NCBI RefSeq assembly: GCF_017654505.1
Contig: NC_054534.1
Location: 16,857,193-16,921,192 of the forward strand
DNA from: Polyodon spathula
Lineage: Eukaryota > Chordata > Actinopteri > Acipenseriformes > Polyodontidae
Length of the DNA: 64,000 bases
Direction: 5' to 3'
In this document: positions 15,748-25,545 of the stretch, piece after piece
Layout: each line of letters begins with the position of its first letter
Numbering within the stretch: the stretch's first letter is position 1
Notes under the pieces: model-generated
What the model saw: only the letters and a program-made list of their open reading frames with translations
What the model was told of the DNA's origin: nothing
Databases searched by the model: none
Made by a program: the position numbers and the translations under genes

Positions 15748-16084
15748 GTTTCTTTCTAATGACAGTAACTGCGCATCTCACAAACAGAGTATGAACTATG
15801 TCCCGTGATTATGTTAAATATTTTGGGAGTAAAACCACATAACAAACCATAATCCATATATCCTTCTGTCTTCAAAGTAACCCCTCACACTAACGTACTG
15901 CATTTGTTGTACAATTGCATAGGCAGTATAACAGGTCTGCCAGAATCGGTTACAATGATTAAAGGAAAACATACAGATAAGTTTACCTGATACGGTGGTT
16001 CTAAAACCAATGCTTACTTTCAGGAGGTGCAGTCACTTATAATGAAATCGGTTAAAATTATCCCAGAAAGGTTACATATATTGT

Positions 16085-16330
16085 ATATGCTAGTCGCTCC
16101 AGCACACAGCCCGCACCCCATTCAGCTCACTGAGGCACTGTTTGTTTAAGCAACCGCACACTGTCAGGCGTGAGTCGGACTCCGCCCTCTCTGCGCTTAC
16201 TGGAGATTTGAAGCGTTCGCTTTACCTCACTGGGACCACGAGCACTCGCAGCACATTGCTTCATAAAGGCCACCTGCAGGCTGCTGGTGGTTTAGCTAGT
16301 CACAGGATGTGGGTGAAGCCTGCTGGCAAA
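16085..16330 (-). promoter_or_regulatory. Possible promoter or CpG-richer segment
   Basis: This 250-base stretch is the most CpG-rich part of the first 25 kb. Read on the minus strand it contains a GC box (gagggcggagtc) and a donor-like cagtgaggtaaagcg. It could be the promoter and 5' UTR exon of a minus-strand gene reaching the left edge. No TATA box was recognised. Confidence 0.25.
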
Positions 16331-16525
16331 CAAGGTTTTAATCTACAGTAATGATGGACACCGTGCATTATATTGCTTTGTAAGCCTTTTGTGTTTGTTT
16401 TTGTATTTGTTGCACTGTAGCTGCACTATAAATGTGGATGTATGCTAATGACTTTAAAAAAAGGAGAAAGCCTATATGTGGTATATACTGCATAATAAAG
16501 CAGTAGATTATCAAGCTATTTAACA

Positions 16526-16526
<1 letters not shown>

Positions 16527-16589
<63 letters not shown>
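16527..16589. repeat. (TTA)n microsatellite
   Basis: About 63 bases of perfect TTA/ATT triplets. No retroposon body was recognised on either side. Confidence 0.95.
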
Positions 16590-17888
16590 GTAGTATAGAA
16601 AGGTACATTCCATATAAATTAATAAGCTACATTATTGTACAACCAGATACTTATAGTTTCCTTTAGGGTGTAATGGAGTTTTAGAATAACTCCACACAGG
16701 TTACCACTGGCAGCCTAAATCACTTCTCTGGTTATACATTATTGTTTTCTTCATGCCGTAATTAGTCGCTTTGAACATGAGCTGGTATAACTTTTTTTTT
16801 TAACTGATTCTATTAATTTCTCTTCATTCTTTGTGATGCACTGTACAGTACATTACCTCACACAGCCAGTCAGAACAGCTCCTTTGGGGAGCTATTGTAG
16901 AAGCCCTACTGTGACATTCTGCAGCGCTCCCCTTGCTCAAGTGATAATGAGTCCAATGAGAAACAGTTCAGTGAGAAAAGCCAGTATAATTGGATCCTCA
17001 TGAGCGCTGTTGTAATGTAAATAACCCTAGCATGTATGGCCTGGTGTTTCAGGGATTCAATCCCTGCCAGGCTCCCTCTTCCACTTCTGTTCAGCACTTG
17101 GGCACAGTTAGCTGTATGAACTGATTTCAATGTGCATTAAAAGGTTGGCTTTATAGTCACTTGGAACACTTTGCATTGCTCCTGTGGAAAAATAAATCAA
17201 CACATTGTCTGTTGCACATTCTTATTTTTACATGTGTTGAATTTTGCTCTTTTTAATGTGAGCGCCATCTTGAAACAACATCAGTATTCAGTGTGGTATC
17301 TAACATTATGACATGTGATAAATATCAAAAGATATCATTGTTTAAACCATATATTTGTGATATGTGGAAATATATATTGAAGTAGCAGTTCATATATTTT
17401 TTATATATTATATAATTTATGTTCATATATAATAAAATATGTATTAAATAATTAATGCAACATTTACGGACATACATGCATTTTACTGATTTTAAATGAC
17501 AGGTGCACTCTTTTGATTTTGCTTATTTATAGGTAAGATACGAAAATAATTCAGTGTAAACTATGTTGTATAATACCTGTTTCAAAAAGTTGCACTAGTC
17601 AAGCTTATAATTAGTTACATTTATTTTAACTGTATTTATTCCTACTATTATTTTGAATTTTATCCCCAGATCACGTGTATAGCATATAAGATTAAAATGA
17701 AATTAAGTTTTTGTGTGGATCAGTAAATTAAGAATGTGGATTGATGCAAGTAAGGAAGCAAGAGGGTCTTAATGAGTAAGTAGCGGGGTTCCAAAAAAAT
17801 ATAGCGTTATACAACCCCACGTGCTGCTATAACTGTTTCAATAACGTGCCTGTAATTTGTCTTTTCATTGTTAACATCCTGACAATTT

Positions 17889-18162
17889 TTTACACTTATA
17901 ACTTTAAAGTCAGTTTCAAAGCAATTTTCAAAATGGCCACTGTAGTGCACTGGGGTTTGAGATCTGTCCTATAAATCACTGCAGGAAGAACGACAACAAA
18001 CATAACAAGTGCTCTGGCTTTTGTGTTCCGTACCACATCATGGATCATTATTGGTGCGTTACCTGTTTGACAATGTGGACAATAAATCCTTACGTTATCA
18101 GTGCAATAGAGCAGCCATTTTGAAAAGTGATTTGAAACACATTTTAAAGTTATGAGTGTAAA
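17889..18162. mobile_element. MITE with ~60-bp inverted ends
   Basis: The left arm (17889-17950) and right arm (18102-18162) are inverted copies. Both begin TTTACACT(T/C)ATAAC and both contain ttttcaaaatgg, with scattered mismatches. The 150-base centre has no coding sequence, so this is a non-autonomous DNA transposon of about 274 bp. A short A/T target duplication cannot be resolved because the ends sit in T- and A-rich flank. It abuts the Penelope-like fragment that begins a few bases to the right. Confidence 0.7.
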
Positions 18163-18167
18163 CATGG

Positions 18168-18900
18168 ATGATTGTTAGCACAATTGAAAACCCAATATAT
18201 GTTATTGCAGAAATAGCTGAGAGGCAGTTGCTGCCACATTTTGAAAGTTTAATTAGCTGTGTTAAAGATACAACATGTTTTCTGAATAGGATTAACAGAT
18301 CAAAAAATAAACTGCCAGAGAATACTATGTTATTTTGCATGGTTGTAAAATCCCTGTGCTCCAGTGTTCCTAGGAATGAAACTTTAGAGGCATGTAAAGA
18401 GGCACTGGATAACAAAAAGGATAAGAACATAATACGTACAGAGGAGATATTCAATATCATCAAGATAGTTTTAGGAAATAATTATTTTACATTTGGAAAA
18501 AAATGTTTCAAGCAGAATGATGACGCAGCAATAGGCTCAACATTAGGCAAGCATTTTGCAAGCACTGCATTGTGGGTAAATGGGAGGATATGTTGTTGAG
18601 TAAAGTATTTTACCTTTAGAACATGTGGATGTCATTTTCGGAATATGGACACATGGAGAATAATCCTTTTTCCAGTTTCATGAGTTAGCAAATAATATCC
18701 ATCCTAATATTTCGGTAGATCTAAAATCAGAAATTTAATTCTTGGATACCTTCGTTAAACTTTATCAAGGATTTATTAAAACGGATCTTTACTCAAAACC
18801 TACGGATACCTTCGTTAAACTTGATCAAGGATTTATTAAAACAGATCTTTACTCAAAACCTACTGATATGCATCGGTACCTACATATATCATCTTTTTAC
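18168..18900 (+). pseudogene. Penelope-like reverse transcriptase fragment, inactive
   Basis: An open frame of 143 codons (18168-18599) followed by frame-shifted remnants matches the central part of Penelope-like element reverse transcriptase as I know the family: a KDTTCFLNRI segment, then KSL..SVP where active copies have a D-x-KSLYTNIP motif, then FTFG and a GT-like motif before the palm end. Further on, the remnant FVKLYQGFIKTDLYSKPT corresponds to the conserved LDTTVKL..YKPTDTHQYL block. The motif A aspartate is replaced by Val, the frame is broken after 18599, and no GIY-YIG endonuclease follows. It is dead and truncated at both ends. Confidence 0.7.
18744..18863 (+). repeat. 60-bp in-frame tandem duplication inside the RT remnant
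   Basis: Two direct copies (18744-18803 and 18804-18863) differ at only a few bases. The period of 60 equals 20 codons and so preserves the frame. Each copy encodes the TFVKLYQGFIKTDLYSKP block or a close variant. The high similarity suggests duplication after the element had already decayed. Confidence 0.9.
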
Positions 18901-18950
18901 AGCGTCTGATTCAGTCACTGAAGAGGAGGAGGGCCCTGACTGAGTAAGAG

Positions 18951-19081
18951 ATGGGGATCCTCCTTGTGGAGGACCTCGAAGGCATGGGCACCATGCAGGA
19001 GGACCTCCTTGATGAAGAGCTGCTGCTGCAGGAGGATGAGGATGATCTGGAGGAGTCCCAGCCTAGCACTTCAACTATAGG
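18951..19081 (+). other. Acidic exon-like segment with donor site
   Basis: An ATG at 18951 opens a 43-codon frame rich in Glu, Asp and Leu (for example DLLDEELLLQEDEDDLEE) that runs straight into a strong donor, GGGTAAGTA at 19080. The local GC content is higher than that of its neighbours. The frame continues upstream past a stop (CLKRRRALTE-like residues). It resembles a transposon-encoded first exon, but I cannot name a family and no second exon was found. Confidence 0.25.
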
Positions 19082-19414
19082 GTAAGTATATGACAGTACA
19101 CATTGGTATCCTGTTCTGCAAGTGTTTCTCTTTCGCCCAATTTCCCTTTATAGCTTTTCCTGTTCTCTCCTACTTTTTGCATGTGCCTGACCTCTGGACA
19201 CACTTCTTACTAATTATTTATTTTTTGGTGGTTAGCTTCTCTTTTGCAGCTCCTGCTCCTGCACCTGCTTATCCTTTCTTGAAGAAACATTGTCACTGCA
19301 TGCCTCCCTCTGTACCTTCTATACGGTCTGTTTCCTCTGCTTCTAATCCACTGCATGCTCCTAATGCCATACAGTTTTTTTTATTGCATGTTGCCATACA
19401 GTTTTCTTATTGCA

Positions 19415-19652
19415 TCCCTTATTGAAAAAACATATATACTTAATATATGGTAGAATAGTATGATCCTTATATTTTTAATATATAGAAATTGGCCCCTTTT
19501 TTAATATATTTAAAATATATGGGATATATTTAAAATATATTTTAGTTTGTAATTGCAATGGTCCAATTTCTAAATATATGAAAAATATAAAGATCATACT
19601 TTTCTACCATATATCAAAAATATATGTTGTTTTTTTTTTCCTATGGGATCTT
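19415..19652. mobile_element. Palindromic MITE with 65-bp arms
   Basis: The arms at 19429-19494 and 19563-19629 are nearly perfect inverted copies, sharing atatggtagaa and gtatgatc then agaaattgg. They are separated by about 68 AT-rich bases that are themselves partly repetitive (ttaaaatatat twice). Outside the arms both ends run into an A- or T-tract and then CCC/GGG, giving likely limits near 19415 and 19652. There is no coding potential. This is a foldback or MITE-type element of unknown superfamily. Confidence 0.7.
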
Positions 19653-19710
19653 GCCTTACTGTTTGTTGTATGTTTTCTCTGTTTCTTCTTTCAGTAAAGA
19701 CAATTTACTA

Positions 19711-19945
19711 TAATAATCTTTATTTTTATAGAGTGCCTTTCATAGTTGACCACCATCACAAAGCGCTTTACAAGATACGAGATTAGGGTGTGTGAACTAT
19801 GCATCAGTTGTCACTTACAAAACAACACCTCACCCAAAAGACAGAGCATGGGGAGGTTAAGTGACTTCCTCAGGGTCACGCAGTGGCTGAGCTGGTATTT
19901 GAACCAGGGACCTCCTGGTTACAAGCTAGTTTGTTTAACCATTTG
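19711..19945 (-). mobile_element. CORE-SINE/MIR-like retroposon with L2 tail
   Basis: On the minus strand the copy starts near a B-box-like ccctggttcaaataccag, continues through the MIR/CORE-type block (gaagtcacttaacctcc), and ends with aagcgctttgtgatgg and an aggcactctataaa tail, typical of L2-mobilised SINEs. The A-box end is not clear, so the 5' end may be truncated. Confidence 0.65.
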
Positions 19946-20217
19946 TGATATACATTTTTTGCAAGAAATGATTTTCAGTCTGACTATTCTAGTTTTGAAA
20001 ATAAAAATCTTCATTTCAAGGTTTTGTCTAAGACTTTATTTTACCAATATTTGTATTTTATTTTTTAAATTAAAAAACCTCAGCTGTTTTTTACTTACTA
20101 TCTTGTGTGTTGTTTTTTATTTATATACTTAAATATAATTTTATCTCAAATATAATGTTTCCAATCTCAGTTTTTGGAAAGTCTTAGGCCTTGATTTTTC
20201 TAAAATGCTATGTATTA

Positions 20218-22624
20218 CACTATGTGACACAATTTTTGTTCCTGGGTAGTAAGTGTTATTTCCTAATTGCTTATGCCTCAAAAGTATAGAAAATGGCTAT
20301 TATTCCCCACAAACTTTGCTTTTGTGACCAGGACAGTGATATTTTGAAATCTACCTATTTCCAATGAGAAAACGGGCAAATTTGTGTCTTTTCGTTCACA
20401 TAAAGTCAGAAAAAAACAACATATGAATCCAAATTAACATGTATTTATACTAAAGTAATACAAAAATGACTACAAAAGATTTGGAAGTGAGTAGTTTTTC
20501 GAGATTTACGATTATACTGTAAATCACTCCCATCATATTCTCGTTATACTGTCCTTGGTAGCGGCGTTCAAAGTCCAGTGTATCCTGGTGGAAGCGCTCG
20601 CCTTGCTCCTCTGAGTACGCTCCCATGTTCTCCTTGAATTTATCAAGATGAGCATCAAGGATATGGACTTTGAGGGACATCCTACAGCCCATTGTGCCGT
20701 AGTTCTTCACCAGAGTCTCAACCAGCTCCACATAGTTTTCGGCCTTGTGATTGCCCAGGAAGCCCCCAACCACTGTGACAAAGCTGTTCCAAGCCGCTTT
20801 CTCCTTACTAGTGAGCTTCTTGGGGAATTCATTGCACTCCAGGATCTTCTTTATCTGTGTTCCGACGAAGACACCGGCTTTGACCTTTGCCTCAAACAGC
20901 TTAGGGAAGAAGTCTTGAAGGTACTTGAAGGCTGCCGACTCCTTATCTAGAGCTCTGACAAATTGTTTCATAGGCCCAATTTGATGTGCAGTGGTGGCAT
21001 CAGCTCCTTCCGGGGGTCCACCAGTGGCTCCCACATGACGTTGTTCCTACCCACAGAGAACTCGGTCTGCTGTGGCCAGTCCCGCCTGTGGTAGTGCGCC
21101 TTGGTGTCCCTGCTGTCCCAAAGGCAAAGATATCATGGAAACTTGGTAAAACCGCCTTGGAGACCCATCAGGAATGCCACCATTTTGAAGTCTCCTATGA
21201 CCTCCCAGCCGTACTCATCATGCTTCAAGGCGTCCAGCAAGGTCTTGATGCTGTTGTAATCCTCTTTGAGGTGTACCGAGTGAGCCAGGGAAAGAGACGG
21301 GTACTTGTTACCATTATGGAGCAGCACGGCTTTGAGGCTCCTGGATGAGCTGTCAATGAAGAGGCGCCACTCATTCTGGTTACAGGCGATTCCGATTGCC
21401 TTGAACAGATTGGTCACATTGTGGCAGAAGCAGAGCCCATCTTGACAGGTGAAGAAGCTGGAAAAAGGTTGGTGACGCTTCCTCTGATCTGCGACTTGCA
21501 CACTTTCATCCAACAAGTTACATTGCTTGAGCCTAGACGTCAAAAGCTTGGCATTGGACTTGGTGAGACCAAGATCTCTAATCAAGTCATTGAGGTCTTT
21601 TTGTTTGGGGTAGTATGGGTTTGTCATCTGGATCTACGATGTCTTCCTCGCTCTCTGACTTGCTGCTCTCTTCTAAAGACGGCTGCTCTCTCTCCGGAGG
21701 AGTGGGTACGGGGAGCTCATGGCAGTGTGGCACCGGAGCGATGGATGAAGGAAGGTCCGAATACGTGAGTGCATACCAGGTGCATTCTTGCCAGTCCGAC
21801 GATTGGAAGGGTCCACCTTGCAGAAGTAGCAGTTGCTTGAGTGGTCAGTGGGATAGCGAACTTCATGGCTCTCTTTTCCCCTCTGTACCATCCTACAAAA
21901 ATATATTTATTTCACCCATGACTAATGTGTAAGAGATTCTCGCAACATTTTTCATATATGATATATTTTTTCAATAACATTGAAAATTATAAAACATTTT
22001 AAAATTAAAAACTTTTACAATTTAAAAAATTTTAACAAATTTTATAACATAAAATTCCGAGCAACAATTGTCCATCTTACCTTCCAGAGTTTTTTTGCAG
22101 TGCTCGCAGGTAAAATGAGGTGCCCAGGGTTTGTCTTGATCCCCGACAGGCATGCCGAAATATGCCTTGTAGGCCTCACACATCTTAGCAGATGCTTCCA
22201 CGGAGTACTTTTTCGCTCTTGTCTTGATAAATTGGCCGCAGACATAGCAAAATGCGTCTGCTGGATGCTTGCAGTCTCTTGATGCCATCTCAGAAAAATG
22301 CAGATATGTATCCACTTAGGCAGCTGGAACTAAACTGAACTGGTGGGCTTAAGGCCCTTGTATTTATACTACTATTGATATTACTGGAAAGTTGTAGAAA
22401 GTTCTAGAAGTTACTTCAAGTTTACTCAGCACTGAATCTATCTGGAATGTTCTGGAAAATAGGTAAATTTCAAAATATCACTGTCCTGGTCACAAAAGCA
22501 AAGTTTGTGGGGAATAATAGCCATTTTCTATGCTTTTGAGGCATAAGCAATTAGGAAATAACACTTACTACCCAGGAACCCCCCCCCCCCCCCCAAAAAA
22601 AAAAAAAATAAATTTTACACGGTG
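20218..22624 (-). mobile_element. 2.4-kb DNA transposon, ~155-bp inverted ends, unclassified family
   Basis: The left end (20218-20373) and right end (22453-22624) are inverted copies of about 155 bases. They share ttcctgggtagtaag, ttatgcctcaaaag, cccacaaactttgc and gaccaggacagtg. The right end has gained a C16/A14 homopolymer (about 22579-22608). Outermost bases are CACTATGTG on the left and CACGGTG on the right, each flanked by TTA (20215-20217 and 22625-22627), a possible 3-bp target duplication. One decayed minus-strand gene fills the inside. I recall this protein family as present in many copies in animal genomes, usually as an uncharacterised protein, and cannot assign it to a named superfamily. 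Confidence 0.75.
20450..22288 (-). pseudogene. Broken transposase-like gene of the unclassified element
   Basis: The gene starts at ATG 22288 (MASRDCKHPADAFCYVCGQF) and exon 1 carries paired cysteines (CYVC and later CEHC), a zinc-ribbon look. A donor (GGAAG|GTAAGA, near 22079) and an acceptor (ttttgtag, near 21897) define an intron. The body continues with CYFCKVDP, then the long piece 21627-21133 (LFIDSSSRSLKAVLLHNG and VIGDFKMVAFLMG), and the last piece 21034-20450 (MKQFVRALDKESAAF and YSEEQGERFHQDTLDFERRY). The pieces are in different frames, giving at least three frameshifts, and the segment after NENMMG also diverges. The D...D...E spacing and the CxxC pairs would fit an RNase-H-like transposase, but that is inference. 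Confidence 0.65.
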
Positions 22625-23373
22625 TTATAAAACCTTGACTAGCTCTGGAACTGTACAGGATATTTCAATTCTGACTTCAGATTTTGTGACGCTACAATAG
22701 ACTCTTAAGTTTAGGAAAGGGGTTGAAACTAATGTAGTTTTCTCTTGCACTCCTTGCATTGGCTAGTCAGCACAATATCCTTCTACAACGCTTCCGTAAG
22801 ACAGCACCTGTCCAAAGCATCCTGTTGATGCTTTGTGAGACACTCATTGCAGTTGCTAAGTCAGCCTGTCTACACCACTCTAGCCTTCCAGCTGCTCTTG
22901 CTGCATCAATAGAAAGAAGCTAAACGAAAGTAAAAGCCTGGCTTGGAGAAGGATGAATTCGGTAAACCATCTCGTTAATTGAAATCCCAGTGATTTAGGG
23001 TCATTAGAAAAGAGGTGTACCTAAAGCACTGCATGCTATTCCACCATTTTAAACATGTTCTACTCCAAGGGAGAACATGGAACCCTTTTCAAGAGAAAGT
23101 CAGCAATTCTATTTAAAATTATGTAGAAACCAACACATTAATTCCAATTTAATTCTTTTATACCTATTCAAGACACATTTCAATATTTTACATTATCCTC
23201 CTCAGTCCCTGTATCCATTTTAATGGATGTTTGGATTTTCAGCATGAATCATAAACTGTAGGTTTTTAGGTGCTGGAACCTAAAATGCATTTAAATTAAA
23301 CCTTTACAGAACCTCCTGATGTGATTTCTATTGTATTAAACAGTGCTTTTGTTAATCTTTGGAAATACTAAAG

Positions 23374-23460
23374 CAGAGGTTCCCAACTCCGGTCCTGGAG
23401 GGCTGGTGTCCCTTCAGGTTTTTGTTCCAGATGTACCCTAAATTACCTTAATTGGACCAT
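23374..23460. mobile_element. hAT-like MITE end fragment
   Basis: It starts CAGAGGTTCCCAACTCCGG and continues with tcctggagggctgg, the terminal sequence of the CAG(G/A)GGT-type non-autonomous elements found twice more in this window (23638 and 40060). Only one end is present. Confidence 0.5.
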
Positions 23461-23637
23461 TACGCTTCTAATAAGTGCATTGTAAGCAGAGGACCCTCTG
23501 CTCTGACGGGGCTTCAACATATGGGTATTGAATAACTTTAAAATGGAATTCTACAATTCTGATTGTATAATAATAATAATATGAAGAATAATAATTAGTA
23601 TTATAGTAGTCTCTGCATATAGGAAAAACGCTTAAGG

Positions 23638-23900
23638 CAGGGTTTGCCAGTCCTGGTGCTGGGGGACCCCTGTGTCTGCTTGTTTTCATTCCAACTGACT
23701 TCTCAATTACTTAATTGAACCCTCAGTTGAACTATTCATTAGCTTAATTAGACCTTTTTAATTGTTTTCAGCTTTTAAACAGTTGGGGATTTCAAGTTAA
23801 CTACACCATTTTATAAGTAACTTGAAATTGGCAACTTTTTAGGAGCGAAGAACAATTAAAAAGATCTAATTAAGTACATTATTGAAAAACCAATTTGGCT
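23638..23900. mobile_element. hAT-like MITE, partial
   Basis: It begins CAGGGTTTGCCAGTCCTGG and shares interior blocks with the 40060-40425 copy (ttgttttcagct, ttcaagtta, attttataagtaacttg). The right inverted end was not found. Confidence 0.5.
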
Positions 23901-25545
23901 ACCTTCATTAAAAATCTGGATTCCTTACTTCAAAACTAATGAAAAGCAGAGGCCCTCAATCCACATTTAAGGAACATTCAGGAAGTACCCAGTAAGCTTG
24001 GTGTGAGGAAATTTTAATGTGCTATTTTTTCTCCAGAAAGCCACTTTCTAGAAGCTACTAGGGCTTCCTTGCAGCTGCTGACAGCTATCTCCCCAATATG
24101 AAGCCAAAACATGTGCTGGTCAAATTCTCAGCTGTCACATCTGTTCCTTAAATAGCCCAGACTAGGCCTGACCACTTTCGAAAGGGGTGCGTATAAATAA
24201 TTAACATTTCTTTAGAAACAAATACATCTTTCTAAAAAGCACAACATATAGAAAGCTTTATTTTAAATACTGAAGACATGCTGGGCAGTAGGTGAGGCCA
24301 TTAAACTAATTACTAGGAAAAGCCATAATTTTGTCCATTTAATATTGCTACCTCATGTTAATTTTTTTGGTACAGCCTACACCCTGTCTTTTGCCCATTG
24401 CATTGAGGTATATATGATGTAAGGCGGCCAGTCTAGGGTAACAGTGGTTAACGATACTACAGGTTTTTTTGCCAGGAGTAATAACAGAGGAGCAAAATTG
24501 ACTGAAAGTAGGGGAGGAAACATTCAGTTTACAAGGTAGGTGGCTATTTTGTTTTTGGTTTTCAATTAATGCATGGTTTCAAGTCAGATTGAACCTATGT
24601 TAAGTTACCTTCAATCCTTTCACATTCTTATTCTACCTCAGGTAGTTGCATATACTATAATACACTAATAATAAGCACCTTAAATCACTTTAAGAATTAG
24701 ATTGCACTTGCAGTTATACTTGCAGTGCCTGGTATTTTAAAGCTTAGTGTTAACAGTTCTTATTTTACTAAATATGTTATGAGAATTATTTTCCTTTGGT
24801 AATTATAAGGTACATGGATGGATCAAAAGTTCACATACTCTGATTAATCAATTAACAGAATAAGGCAAGGTTAAAATTTCAAATTCCATCAGAGGGATGC
24901 TTTTAAATTGTAGCTATGATAATGAAAAGCTAATCATAAAAAGTGCCAGCCAAATGTGAGTGATAGGACACAGTGGGGGGCGAAACACTGCCCAAAAAAG
25001 GTATGAACTCAGGCATTTAAAGTGTAAGATAACATGTGCTGAGCCATTTCTTCCAAGTACAGTAAATTAGACACAGTTCTTTCTTTGGTTAAAGATAGCT
25101 GAAAAATGGTAAGGAAATACTCTAAAATGCCATCAATATATATTTTACTTATGCAAAAAGTTTACTATTTATTGGCTATAAGTTACAGTTTAGCACAAAT
25201 AATGTATGTATTTATTTCATTCATTTTATGTAATAAAGACACTTCCAATGCTCATATTTTGAAATTGATATAAAATGATATTTGTGTACAGTGATGTTTG
25301 TTGGGTCCTGTGTACAGTTTAGGGATCCCTGTCATCTAATCTAAATTAGTTTGGCTGCAAATGCAATTATATCTGGGAAAAAGTCACCAAATTATCTTTT
25401 AAAACAAACAATGTGTGAACATTTTATCTCAGTATTAAGTAGTCTCAAAATACAACAATGTATGCAGTGAGGTTTTTTTTATATATTATTTTATTGCAGT
25501 GTAAAATAAGCCCTGTTAATGTTTAATTGTGTTTTATTCTAGCAG

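Larger units (their letters stand above)
22628..25540. other. Intergenic region upstream of UNC45B
   Basis: Apart from two hAT-like fragments, nothing is recognised. The 5' non-coding exon and promoter of UNC45B should lie here or further left, because an acceptor directly precedes its ATG, but I cannot identify them. Confidence 0.4.

Noticed and set aside
17041..17085. tRNA-like B box (gggattcaatccc)
   Set aside because: No A box, acceptor stem or cloverleaf could be built around it; at most an old SINE trace.
17896..18463. Minus-strand open frames across the MITE and RT region
   Set aside because: They read the MITE arms and the antisense of the Penelope-like RT; no independent support.
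20648..21348. Plus-strand open frames opposite the transposase-like gene
   Set aside because: They are antisense shadows; the minus strand carries the recognisable protein.
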